Source: Chloroflexota bacterium (GTDB lineage: Bacteria; Chloroflexota; Anaerolineae; 4572-78; J111). Taken from it: a stretch of 64,000 nucleotides of DNA. Within the stretch, counting starts at the first letter, position 1; each line of letters opens with the position of its first letter. Positions 19,480 through 28,116 of the stretch are shown one piece after another. Location of the stretch: positions 62,001 through 126,000 of the forward strand of contig BOKF01000011.1 of assembly GCA_016860845.1 (NCBI GenBank), written 5' to 3'. Position numbers and translations under genes: made by a program. The notes below the pieces were generated by a model. It was given only the letters and a program-made list of their open reading frames with translations, was not told the DNA's origin and did not search any database.

Positions 19480-22464
19480 ATGCGAATCATTCCGCTTGAA
19501 CAAAATAAAATCAAAACAGCTTCACCTATCCTGAGACGAGTAACAACGAGTTGGTCTGGGGCATTGCTTTTTGCGGCAGTGTTCATTTTAGCCGCGCTCC
19601 CCCGGCTAATCTCACTGAACGCCTTTCTGGCTCACGATGAAACTCAATATTGGGCCTGGTCGCATGACTTTTTCTTGGCCCTGTTACAGGGTAATTGGCC
19701 GGGTACCATTGTGGGACCGGGCAATCCCAGCATTACCATTTTTCTGAGTCACTCGCTGGTTATGGGTCTGAAATACGCCTGGGCCTGGGTCAACGGCCTC
19801 CAGGCGGCAACTCTGTCCACCTGGCCCGACTTCCAACTTGAGCCGGTGCTTGATCTGCTCATGCAGCGCCGCTGGCCCATTGTTCTCTTCAACACGCTGG
19901 CGGTGGCGCTGGCCTATCGCTTGGTCGAGCGCCTGTCTGGGCGCTGGGTGGCCCTGGCAGCGGCGGTGCTGTTGGCTTTTGACCCGTTCTATCTGGCCGA
20001 CTCCCGGACCTCTCGCGGCGAGGGCTTAATGGCCAGCCTGACCCTGTTGACAATTCTGGCCTATCTGAATTACTGGATTTACCGCCGCCGCCGCTATTTG
20101 ATTTTCTCAGGAATAGTAGCTGGCCTGGCTTTGCTAACCAAAATCTCGGCAGTCAGCCTGTTCATCTGGACAGTCCTCGCGCTTCTGCTGCTGGCTCAAC
20201 GGAATTGGGGGGAACTCAAGAAAACTACAGCCAGCACTGATGCGCCCCCAATTGCTTTTTTTCAGCAGCCATTCCGCCGGATGTTGGGTACGTGGCTGGG
20301 CTGGGCGTTGTTGGCTATCGCTACGTTTTGGTTATTATGGCCGGCTATGTGGGTTTCGCCGCTGCAAGCCCTCCGTTATATGGGCAATTTTGTGGCCGAA
20401 GTGGGTGTTAGCGGACGCCAAAATTATTTCTTCGGCCAGGTCTACACCGATGAATGGTTGCCCTTGTTTTACCCCGTCGTCTTTATCTTGCGGGTAACGC
20501 CTCTGGTCTGTTTGGGGTTAATTGCCAATCTGGTGTACCTTTGGCAAACTCTTGCTCGCCGACGCAAAGGCGACGACTCAGCCTTGAATGGGCCGGAGCG
20601 GTTGCAACTTGTCCTGGCCGGCCTGCTGTGGCTATTCGTGCTAATTTACGGCGCATTGATGACGGTCGGCACCCTCAAGCGGGACTGGTATATTCTGCCG
20701 ATATTCCCGACGCTTGACATTATTGCTGCTATGGGCCTGGTTTGGTTGGGCCAGCGCCTCTGGCAGCGCCCGGTGATACCCCCTATTTCTGCCGCCGCTG
20801 CCGCTTGGCTGGGCGTCACGGCCATCCTGGTTTTGCAGATGGCTACAACGCTGCCCTCTTACCCTTACTACTATACTTATTGGAATCCGTTAGTGCTGGG
20901 CGACCGCTGGGCCGCGGACGCAGTACGAATTGGCTGGGATCTGGACCTGAGCGCCGGGGCTGACTACCTTAACCGTAAAGCTGATGCCGAAAAGCTGAAG
21001 GTCGCTACCCGCAGTACCCGAGGCTTTACTCAGATTTTCAAAGGCCAAACCATTCGTTGGGTGTCTGAGCAGCCCTGGATTCAGGCCAACTACCTGCTGG
21101 TGCGTCGCAATCATCTTCAACGCGAAAAACTCGAACCCTATCAGCTAGATTATCTGACCCACTTGAAATTGGAGCATGTGGTCAACCTAGACGGGGTAGA
21201 TTACTTGTGGATTTACCAGGGACCACGGGCGCAGTACTTTGCCGGACCAAGCACCCTGGCCGGCAAGGCCATTTTGATGGGCTATGATGTGAACAGCCCG
21301 GAGGTTATCCTGGGTAACACCCTGCCGGTTAAGTTTTACTGGCAAAATCAGGGCATGACCCCGGCCGATAACTTCTTTTTGCAGTTGGTGGACGCTAACG
21401 AGTATGTTTGGGCCGAGACCCATGCTGCCCCTCTGCCCGGTTTTGAGGAGGCTGCACTGGTCCCCTATCAGATTGTCGAGAGCAAGGCCGACCTAAGGAT
21501 CCCGGTAGGTACGCCGCCGGGAACTTATTTTCTGCGCAGCGGCGTTTACAACCAGGCGCGGCAGGAGAATTTGGGTTATTTTACTTTAGCGGGCGGCGGC
21601 GATAAAGTAACGGTCGCTCGGCCGGCTACCCCTCTTTCTGCTACCGACCTTACCCTGACTCATCGGGTAGGGCAGGCCATCGCGCCGCAGCTAACGCTCT
21701 TGGGGTTCAATATGCCGGATGAAACCCTTTTCCTGACCCGTCCCAATTGGCTCACCCTCTACTGGCAGGCGGGCCAGACTCCCAAACAAGATTATGTTAT
21801 CGCTATGCAGTTGCTTGACCAACAGGAGCAGGAGGCCGCCTATTGGTTAGGCCGCCCCGTCTTCAGCGGCTACCCGACGACGCAGTGGACCGCCGGGGAA
21901 ATTGTGGGCGATCCCTGGCGCTTGGAACTGCCGGCTAACCTTGTTCCTGGCGACTATACTTTGCAAACGACGGTATTTGACGCCGAGACGCAGGCGCAGG
22001 TGGGGCAGATGAAGCTGGGTGCGCTGACCGTAAGCCAACGGCCACAGCGATTCGACCTGCCTCTATTGCCTCACTCCATCAATGCTCAGTTGGGCGATGA
22101 AATAACTTTGCTGGGCTATGACCTGACGACCGAGCCGATTATGGGTGGGGGTCGCCTGCGGTTGATGCTGTACTGGCAGGCCAACCAAGTGGTCGCTGCA
22201 TCCTATACTGTGTTTGTTCATCTGCTCAACGCCAATGGCCAGGTGGTCGCTCAGCACGATGGCCTGCCGGCGGAAGGAACAATCCCCACCCCTGGCTGGG
22301 CCGCCGGTGAGGTCATTGCCGACCGGCACCTGATTGACTTTCCTGACCTGCCGGCGGGCGATTACCGATTAGTGGCGGGCATGTACGATCCAGCCACCGG
22401 CGAGCGCCTGGCCACCTCTAACGGCGAGACCGCAATTTCGCTGCAGGTTGTTCCCCTGGATTGA
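19480..22464 (+). CDS. GT-C (PMT/ArnT-like) membrane glycosyltransferase with three beta domains
   Basis: 994 aa. TM1 (about 27-44) is followed by LAHDETQYWAWSHDF with D53-E54. AFDPFYLADSR, YYYTYWNPLVLGD and a C-terminal YLWIYQGP motif place it with the larger subfamily, but the usual GEG-x-D segment reads GWDLDLSAGADYLN, so one conserved loop is altered. Three beta domains start at AILMGYDV, LTLLGFNM and ITLLGYDLTT; the last carries the full signature (LMLYWQANQ, VFVHLLNA, TPGWAAGEVIADRH, LPAGDYRLVAGMYDPATGERL). No word repeat is obvious in this gene, unlike most paralogs. The next GT-C gene begins 2 bp after its stop, so the pair is translationally coupled. Confidence 0.83.
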   Translation: MRIIPLEQNKIKTASPILRRVTTSWSGALLFAAVFILAALPRLISLNAFLAHDETQYWAWSHDFFLALLQGNWPGTIVGPGNPSITIFLSHSLVMGLKYAWAWVNGLQAATLSTWPDFQLEPVLDLLMQRRWPIVLFNTLAVALAYRLVERLSGRWVALAAAVLLAFDPFYLADSRTSRGEGLMASLTLLTILAYLNYWIYRRRRYLIFSGIVAGLALLTKISAVSLFIWTVLALLLLAQRNWGELKKTTASTDAPPIAFFQQPFRRMLGTWLGWALLAIATFWLLWPAMWVSPLQALRYMGNFVAEVGVSGRQNYFFGQVYTDEWLPLFYPVVFILRVTPLVCLGLIANLVYLWQTLARRRKGDDSALNGPERLQLVLAGLLWLFVLIYGALMTVGTLKRDWYILPIFPTLDIIAAMGLVWLGQRLWQRPVIPPISAAAAAWLGVTAILVLQMATTLPSYPYYYTYWNPLVLGDRWAADAVRIGWDLDLSAGADYLNRKADAEKLKVATRSTRGFTQIFKGQTIRWVSEQPWIQANYLLVRRNHLQREKLEPYQLDYLTHLKLEHVVNLDGVDYLWIYQGPRAQYFAGPSTLAGKAILMGYDVNSPEVILGNTLPVKFYWQNQGMTPADNFFLQLVDANEYVWAETHAAPLPGFEEAALVPYQIVESKADLRIPVGTPPGTYFLRSGVYNQARQENLGYFTLAGGGDKVTVARPATPLSATDLTLTHRVGQAIAPQLTLLGFNMPDETLFLTRPNWLTLYWQAGQTPKQDYVIAMQLLDQQEQEAAYWLGRPVFSGYPTTQWTAGEIVGDPWRLELPANLVPGDYTLQTTVFDAETQAQVGQMKLGALTVSQRPQRFDLPLLPHSINAQLGDEITLLGYDLTTEPIMGGGRLRLMLYWQANQVVAASYTVFVHLLNANGQVVAQHDGLPAEGTIPTPGWAAGEVIADRHLIDFPDLPAGDYRLVAGMYDPATGERLATSNGETAISLQVVPLD

Positions 22465-22466
22465 GT

Positions 22467-25034
22467 ATGACCACTCTCGCCTCTGTCCGTTCCCTGGCTC
22501 ATTCGTTAACCCGTCCCCTGGTAGACTCGCCCCTGGTCCTGGCGATAGCCATCTTGGCCTTGGCCCTTATCCCCCGCCTGCTGGCTTTGGATGTTTTTGT
22601 CGGGCCGGACGAGTTTACCTGGGATCGGCGCTCCGCCAATTTTGCTAATGCCCTTACCAGCGGCAACTGGGCCGAAACCTACCAGGACGGCTACCCCGGC
22701 GTCACCTTGATGTGGGTCGAGACAATGGGCGCCAGGGTACGCTACGGGTATCACCGCCTGATTGGCGACCCGGTTGATTGGGCGTCGCTTATCGGCCCGG
22801 AAGACTCGATGGCAAATTTGAGCGGCAAACGGCAAATCCTGGCCGGCTTTAATGCTTTACTGTTAGCGCTGGGGGTTGGGCTGGTTTACCGCTTGTTTGG
22901 CAGCGGCGCAGCCTGGCTGGCCGGTTTCTTGCTGGCTTTTGACCCTTTTTTGCTGACCGAGTCGCGGGCGCTGCGCAGCGAGGCGATTATGACCGGCTTT
23001 TGCATGCTGGCGCTCATGGCCCTGCTGCTGTACCTGCGAGAACAAAAGTTGGGTTACAGCGCCCTGGCCGGAGCCTTGACCGCCCTGGCTGTCCTGAGCA
23101 AGATTTCGGCGGTGGCCCTGCTGCCGGTGGTCGGGCTGATGATGAGTGGGGTAACGCTGCTTGACCTGCGCCAACCTCTGACCAAGCGGTTACGAGTGAC
23201 CGTTATTGCCCTGCTGGTTTTTGGCGGCGTCCTCCTGCTGACTGCTTTTGTGATTTGGCCGGCTCTCTGGGTTAGCCCCATTGAGGTTCTGCAAAAGATG
23301 TTCGCCTACGTCAGCGTGCGCGTTGAAGAGGGCAACGAAGGCGGCAAGAACTTCTTTTGGGGCCAAGAACTGGCCGATGAGCAGGTTGGCCCGCTCTTCT
23401 TCCCGGTTGTGCTGCTGTATCGAACCAGCCCGATCTTGTGGCTGGGCCTCATCCTGCTCTTCATGGCGGCCATTTGGCAGTTCAAGGGCTGGCGCAGCCA
23501 CCGGGCAAAAGCCTCCATCGAGAAACAATTAGAGAAGCTCATCCCTGGCTCTTCAGTGCTGCTGGGCGTTATCCTGCTTTTTTTGTTGGTTTACCTGGCC
23601 TCAATCACGCGCTCGACCCTCAAATACGATCGCTTCATCATCCCGATGCTGCCCCCACTAAATCTGTTGGGCGCTTTGGGGATGGTCGCAGCCTGGCGCT
23701 GGCTAACAGCAAGAGATAGTCAACAATCGAAAATCGCAAATCCAAAATCTAAAATCCAAAATATGGCCTGGCTGCCTGCTCTGCTCATTTTGGGGCTGCA
23801 AATGGCCGTAGCTCTTCCACACCATCCCTATTACTACACCTACTGGAATCCTCTCCTGGGCGGCCTGCAGCAAGCGGTCCATATTCTGCCTGTAGGCGTA
23901 GGGGAGGGCCTTGATCAGGCAGCGGCTTATCTCAATGACCAGCCGGAGGCCCAAAACATAAAGCTCGCCCTGGCCAATTCGACTAAAATTGATCCCATCT
24001 TCAGCGGCCAGACCATCCCGCTGGACAACCAGGATGGCCGCTGGGTGCAAAGCGATTATACCCTGATTTACATTTCCCAACTACAGCGTGGCAAACACGA
24101 TCCCAATATTCTGAATTATCTCGACCGCCGGCCGCCGGTCTTTACAGTAACCTTGCATGGCCTGGAATATGCCTGGCTTTACCCCGGCCCGGCGGCCCAG
24201 TATTACGGCGGCGGCTATAAACTGGAAGGGCGCGGCACGCTCTTTGGCTACAATTTCTGCCCGGTCCCTTCTTCTTGCCCGAGAGGAACCGGCGAGGTCG
24301 AAATTGCGGCCGGCGACACCCTGCCGGTCACCCTGTTCTGGCGCAATGAGGGCCAGCTTGAAACGGATCGCTTTTTCGTGCGGTTAATGGATTTGGACGG
24401 GTATGTTTGGGCTGAAGCCACCGCCCAGCCGCTGCCCGGCTTTGAAGAAGCCAACCGCCAGCGCGAGGCCATTGTCGAAAGCGAGGCCGCTTTAACCTTG
24501 CCGGTCGGCATGCCGCCGGGAGATTATTTCTTCAAACCCGGTTTCCGCACCGACAGCGGCGAAATTATCGGCTACTTTGAGCTGCCGGAGGATACCAAAC
24601 CCATCCACGTCACCCGCGCCGCAGCCTATCCCCAGACCTTCCAACCGCCCCACTCCTTCCACCTGGCAATTAACGATGATCTGGCCCTGGCCGGGTACAA
24701 TCTGGAGCCGGAAAAGATGGCGCCGGGGGCCAGCACATGGGCTACGCTCTACTGGCAAGCTTTGGCTAACATCACCCATGACTACGTCATTTTGCTGCGG
24801 CTGCTCGATCAAGAGGGGCAGGAAACGGCTTACTGGTTGGGCCGTCCGGTGCGGAGCGGTTATCCTTCGACCGAGTGGCAGGCCGGGCAAATTGTCCAGG
24901 ACCCCTGGTTACTGGCCATTCCGGCTGAGGTCAAACCAGGGCTTTACCAGCTTGAAGTCGCCGTGTTCGATGCTGCGACCGAGGTGGAGGTCAGCCGGCA
25001 GGGCCTGAGCCAAATCAAGGTGATTGCCCCATGA
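22467..25034 (+). CDS. GT-C (PMT/ArnT-like) membrane glycosyltransferase with two beta domains
   Basis: 855 aa from ATG 22467; an overlapping TTG at 22461 would add two residues. TM1 (about 23-40) is followed by VGPDEFTWDRRS with D48-E49. It has AFDPFLLTESR, YYYTYWNPLLGG, GVGEGLDQAAAYLN, SDYTLIYISQLQR and GLEYAWLYPGP, the fullest set of subfamily motifs here. Two beta domains start at GTLFGYNF and LALAGYNLEP. The first contains an unusual loop with two close cysteines (FCPVPSSCPRG), which could form a disulfide outside the cell. An AATCYAAA word repeat is in frame at 23721-23765. About 200 bp of non-coding DNA with a candidate promoter separates it from the next gene. Confidence 0.83.
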   Translation: MTTLASVRSLAHSLTRPLVDSPLVLAIAILALALIPRLLALDVFVGPDEFTWDRRSANFANALTSGNWAETYQDGYPGVTLMWVETMGARVRYGYHRLIGDPVDWASLIGPEDSMANLSGKRQILAGFNALLLALGVGLVYRLFGSGAAWLAGFLLAFDPFLLTESRALRSEAIMTGFCMLALMALLLYLREQKLGYSALAGALTALAVLSKISAVALLPVVGLMMSGVTLLDLRQPLTKRLRVTVIALLVFGGVLLLTAFVIWPALWVSPIEVLQKMFAYVSVRVEEGNEGGKNFFWGQELADEQVGPLFFPVVLLYRTSPILWLGLILLFMAAIWQFKGWRSHRAKASIEKQLEKLIPGSSVLLGVILLFLLVYLASITRSTLKYDRFIIPMLPPLNLLGALGMVAAWRWLTARDSQQSKIANPKSKIQNMAWLPALLILGLQMAVALPHHPYYYTYWNPLLGGLQQAVHILPVGVGEGLDQAAAYLNDQPEAQNIKLALANSTKIDPIFSGQTIPLDNQDGRWVQSDYTLIYISQLQRGKHDPNILNYLDRRPPVFTVTLHGLEYAWLYPGPAAQYYGGGYKLEGRGTLFGYNFCPVPSSCPRGTGEVEIAAGDTLPVTLFWRNEGQLETDRFFVRLMDLDGYVWAEATAQPLPGFEEANRQREAIVESEAALTLPVGMPPGDYFFKPGFRTDSGEIIGYFELPEDTKPIHVTRAAAYPQTFQPPHSFHLAINDDLALAGYNLEPEKMAPGASTWATLYWQALANITHDYVILLRLLDQEGQETAYWLGRPVRSGYPSTEWQAGQIVQDPWLLAIPAEVKPGLYQLEVAVFDAATEVEVSRQGLSQIKVIAP
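23721..23765 (+). repeat. In-frame AATCCAAA word repeat
   Basis: ATCGAAAATCGCAAATCC and AAAATCTAAAATCCAAAA encode QQSKIANPKSKIQNMAW in a loop between helices. A short relative (AGTCGAAAATCGAAAATGG) is at about 3671-3689 in another GT-C gene. Confidence 0.6.
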
Positions 25035-25069
25035 GTGGAGCAAACAGCCCTTGAGTTTGCTCGCGGGGT

Positions 25070-25098
25070 TTGAATAATCATTCATCTGATGGTAAAAT
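25070..25098 (+). promoter_or_regulatory. Candidate sigma70-type promoter
   Basis: TTGAAT, 17 bp, TAAAAT, lying 135 bp before the GT-C start at 25234. Just upstream is an 8-bp inverted repeat, GAGCAAAC/GTTTGCTC (25038-25045 and 25055-25062), which may be the 3' end of the previous transcript but lacks a T-run. Confidence 0.45.
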
Positions 25099-25233
25099 GG
25101 CCCCTGTTTTGGCCGGGTGTTGCTCACTCCTGGTCAGAAGTAGCCGTATCAAAGCGCCGGAGGCCGCAAGTTGGGAGGGCAGAAGATCATCAGGTAATTC
25201 ATCGGGCCTCACCTCTACCCCCCTCTGCCGGAT

Positions 25234-28056
25234 ATGAAGAATAGCAATTTGATCATTCTGGGAACGAGCGCCATCCTGCTGCCTTTGCTCGTCCTGGTGG
25301 TGCCCTGGTATCCCTGGCAGTTGAGCGCCGGGTTGCTGCTGATTGCCTTTTTGCCGGGCTATGCTCTGCTGCTGGCTCTCTGGCCGCCGCCCGAACATCT
25401 GACCCGGCCAGAACAATGGCTTATCGCCGTGCCGATAAGTTACAGTTTAACAATGACATTACTGCTCCTGATGGCCTTTGCCCGGCTGCCTCTCAACGCC
25501 CTTTCCGTCGGCTTTGGCCTGGGAGGTTTGACTCTGCTCTTTATCCTGATCGCCTGGCGGCGCGGATCAGCGTATCAGCGAATGGCGAATGATCCAAAAC
25601 AAGAGAAGCTTTCTTCCTCGCCCACTCGCCTATTCGCTTATTCGCTTATTCTGATCCTTCTTCTGGCTGCTTGTTTCCGCGTCGTCAATATCCACTATTC
25701 TGATTACCAGGGTGACGAGGCCGATATCCTGCTGCGGGCCGTCTCGCTGGTTTATGGGCAAGTGGATGCCTTGTTGACCCATTCCAAAGGCCCCGGCGAA
25801 ATTTTGTTGCTCAATGCCGTCGGCGCTTTGACCGGCCGCTTTGACGAACAGGCCGCGCGGCTGCCTTTCGCCCTTGCCGGAACAATCGCCGTCGGATTAA
25901 TCGCTCTGCTGGGGTGGCGCTTATTCAATCACTGGGTGGGCCTGATCGCCGGCCTGTTGGCTGCCGTTGACGGGGTTTTTGTCTCCTACGCCCGCACGGC
26001 CCAATATCAAAGTGTGGTGCTGTTGTTGACCCTGGCCGCCATTTATGGCTATTATCGTTTTTATCAAACCGGCAGCCAATCCCGGCGCTGGCACAGCCTG
26101 GCGACATTTTTATTGGCCGCTGCCTGCCTGTTTCATTTTGAGACGATTTTGCTGTTACCCGTCGTGGCTTATCTGACCTTTGCCTCCGCTGAGCATGGAG
26201 GAAGCGAGGAGGCGAGGAAGCGAAGAGGCGAAGAAAAACCAAAACTGCCCCCCCTCCGCCTCACAAATCACAAATCACACATCACACATCACACATCACG
26301 TTTCTGGCCCTCTATCCTCCTTTTCATTGTACCGGTCGCCCTATTTTACATCCCCTTCGTGCTCAACCCCAACCTCAAAAGCACGGGGACTTACCTGGAA
26401 AACCGGATTGGCGGGGGCAGCAGTCCGCCCTTTAACAACCTGGCCCACTTTTTCTACTACGAGGCGCTGAAGTATAACTCGGCCTATTATGTGGCCTTGT
26501 TTGATGGGTTGTTGCTGCTGCTGCTCGCAGCAATTCTTGCCGGAGGTTTAAAACTGAGGAGTGAGCATCCCCAGATGCGAACGGGACCGGAAAAACCCGC
26601 TGCGGCATCTGAGGATGCCTCGCTCCTCCGCTTGGTCAAGCTTGGAATGCCTCTACCCTTTCAGGTAGGGACCGGCTTGTTACTTCTGGGTGGAGCGGTC
26701 CTCTGGCTGTTGGGCTGGGTTCAACTGGCGGCGGGGCTGCTGGCCGTCGGTCTGGCCTTATTTTTTGGATGGGTCATTCTTTCGCCACAGACAGACATGC
26801 CGCAGAGAATACTCTGGGTGTGGCTGGCGCCGCCCTTTTGGGTGTATGTCTTCCTGGTCAACCGGCCGGGCAAGCACCACTACCTCTTTTTGGGCGCGTT
26901 GACCCTCTGGGTCGGCTGGATAGCAGTGCAGCTCTGGCAGTGGAGTACAGCCCGCTGGCCGGGTCTGCGCCGACCGGCAGGACGCTGGTTAGCCGCTGCG
27001 GCAATCACCGGCCTGCTGGCGATTTTTGCCGGACATACGGTGATGCTCTTTCTGCGCAGTAACCTGGAATATGTGCTGACTTATCCTGAGCACAAGAGCA
27101 ATTTTTACCCGACGGACGCCGCTTATCCCTATGGCACGCGAATTGGGTTTGGTTATCCCTTTCGCCTGGGCTGGCAGCTTGTCGGCCAGTTGCGGCGCAC
27201 CGGACAGTTAGAGGGAAATTGGGCCGGCAACGACGACGGCAATGCGCCCCTCTGGTATATGTTGGGCGCTCGCTCGACGCCATGCTACCCGCGCTATGTG
27301 CTGCAAGGAGAGATTACCTACAAAGGGGATCCTGATTTTAAGGTCCCGTTCGATCCGGCCAATTTTGGCTACAGCCCGCGTTATCGCCTGTGGGGGAACG
27401 GCCGGCTGCGGCTGACTGTTTTGGAATTTCAACCGCTCCATCCCACCGGGGTGATTAACCTGGTCGAACCGGCCTCTTTTGAGCCGCCTGTCACTGCCGC
27501 CGATTTTGCTCCAGCATTGACGGCTCAACCCGCAGTTCCGCAGGTTCTCCTGGAGCCGGCGCCGGTTCTGGGGGAGGGGTCGGAATTAAAGAATAATGCT
27601 CCGCCGGAGTACCTGGAGCGGGCCGGGCAGTTGGCGGGCCGGGTAGCCCTGACCGGTTACGATGTTACTCAAGATTATGCCCGGCCGGGTGGGATCGTCC
27701 CGATTACTCTGTATTGGCAGGCGCAGAGCTTACTGAGTTTGCGTTATAAAGTGTTCATCCATTTACTCTCCCCCTCTCAAGAGGGAGGGCCAGGAGGAGT
27801 CGTGGCCCAGGCCGACGACTTCCCGGTTTGTAGCACGTCTCATGCCAATACCTGGGCGCCTGGCGAAACGGTTTTGGATCGGCATTTGCTCAAGCTGCCG
27901 CCCGACTTACCCCCTGGCGAATATACCCTGCTGGCCGGCATGTATGAGCCGGATTTGAATTTACGCCTGAATTACTTCGACAGTGCCGGCAATGAGCAGG
28001 GCAATAGTTTAACGATAGGAAAGTTAAGCGTTAAACCTGACTCCTCTCGGGAGTGA
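25234..28056 (+). CDS. GT-C glycosyltransferase with an extra DUF1616-like N-terminal membrane region
   Basis: 940 aa. Residues 1-110 form three to four helices (LLIAFLPGYALLLALWP, then VPISYSLTMTLLLLM) resembling DUF1616-type membrane domains. The GT-C module begins after that, with YQGDEADILLRA placing the acid pair at D161-E162, over 100 residues later than in the paralogs. The central loops lack the NPLLGG/GEG motifs. One C-terminal beta domain (about 800-930) has VALTGYDV, ITLYWQAQS, VFIHLLSP, NTWAPGETVLDRH and LPPGEYTLLAGMYEP. Four repeat tracts are embedded in frame (25565-25652, 26196-26303, 26556-26628, 27767-27801), the most of any gene here. Its TGA stop lies inside a 34-nt palindrome. 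Confidence 0.8.
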   Translation: MKNSNLIILGTSAILLPLLVLVVPWYPWQLSAGLLLIAFLPGYALLLALWPPPEHLTRPEQWLIAVPISYSLTMTLLLLMAFARLPLNALSVGFGLGGLTLLFILIAWRRGSAYQRMANDPKQEKLSSSPTRLFAYSLILILLLAACFRVVNIHYSDYQGDEADILLRAVSLVYGQVDALLTHSKGPGEILLLNAVGALTGRFDEQAARLPFALAGTIAVGLIALLGWRLFNHWVGLIAGLLAAVDGVFVSYARTAQYQSVVLLLTLAAIYGYYRFYQTGSQSRRWHSLATFLLAAACLFHFETILLLPVVAYLTFASAEHGGSEEARKRRGEEKPKLPPLRLTNHKSHITHHTSRFWPSILLFIVPVALFYIPFVLNPNLKSTGTYLENRIGGGSSPPFNNLAHFFYYEALKYNSAYYVALFDGLLLLLLAAILAGGLKLRSEHPQMRTGPEKPAAASEDASLLRLVKLGMPLPFQVGTGLLLLGGAVLWLLGWVQLAAGLLAVGLALFFGWVILSPQTDMPQRILWVWLAPPFWVYVFLVNRPGKHHYLFLGALTLWVGWIAVQLWQWSTARWPGLRRPAGRWLAAAAITGLLAIFAGHTVMLFLRSNLEYVLTYPEHKSNFYPTDAAYPYGTRIGFGYPFRLGWQLVGQLRRTGQLEGNWAGNDDGNAPLWYMLGARSTPCYPRYVLQGEITYKGDPDFKVPFDPANFGYSPRYRLWGNGRLRLTVLEFQPLHPTGVINLVEPASFEPPVTAADFAPALTAQPAVPQVLLEPAPVLGEGSELKNNAPPEYLERAGQLAGRVALTGYDVTQDYARPGGIVPITLYWQAQSLLSLRYKVFIHLLSPSQEGGPGGVVAQADDFPVCSTSHANTWAPGETVLDRHLLKLPPDLPPGEYTLLAGMYEPDLNLRLNYFDSAGNEQGNSLTIGKLSVKPDSSRE
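25565..25652 (+). repeat. In-frame mirrored word repeat (GCGAAT / ATTCGC)
   Basis: The left arm begins GGATCAGCGTATCAGCGAAT and continues GGCGAATGATCC. The right arm has CTATTCGCTTATTCGC and ends in TTCTGATCC, its approximate reverse complement. It encodes a hydrophilic loop right at the junction between the DUF1616-like region and the GT-C module. Confidence 0.6.
26196..26303 (+). repeat. In-frame double word repeat (GCGAGGA then ATCACAC)
   Basis: A block of GCGAGGAGGCGAGGAAGCG words is followed by ACAAATCACACATCACAC words, coding for SEEARKRRGEEK and then NHKSHITHHTSRF between two helices. The same order of an AGGAG block then a CATCAC block occurs twice in the GT-C gene at 51813. Confidence 0.65.
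26556..26628. repeat. In-frame imperfect inverted repeat, about 23-bp arms
   Basis: The left arm is GAGGAGTGAGCATCCCCAGA (plus TGC); the right arm, reversed, is GAGGAGCGAGGCATCCTCAG (plus ATGC). They match except for two substitutions and one indel, and are separated by 26 nt. It is read in frame through the GT-C gene as a hydrophilic loop. Confidence 0.6.
27767..27801. repeat. In-frame CTCCCCCTCTC / GAGGGAGGG repeat
   Basis: CTCCCCCTCTCAAGAGGGAG gives SPSQEGGPGG inside the beta domain of the GT-C gene. Related C-rich/G-rich mirrored strings occur at 4184-4215, 29563-29601 and 61473-61497. Confidence 0.55.
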
Positions 28057-28080
28057 AAAAGTGCACTTTTTCACTCCCGA
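28047..28080. repeat. 34-nt perfect palindrome providing a stop codon (GAGTGAAAAAGTGCAC family, copy 1)
   Basis: The left arm is TCGGGAGTGAAAAAGTG; the right arm is its exact reverse complement (17+17, no loop). The TGA in GAGTGA is the stop codon of the GT-C gene (final residues SRE). Copy 2 is at 36507-36542, where it supplies the stop of an unrelated gene. It could act as a terminator on either strand, as a hairpin with an A-run and a T-run inside. Confidence 0.8.
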
Positions 28081-28116
28081 ACTCAGCAATTATTAACGAG
28101 ATCTTGAAATGGATTA

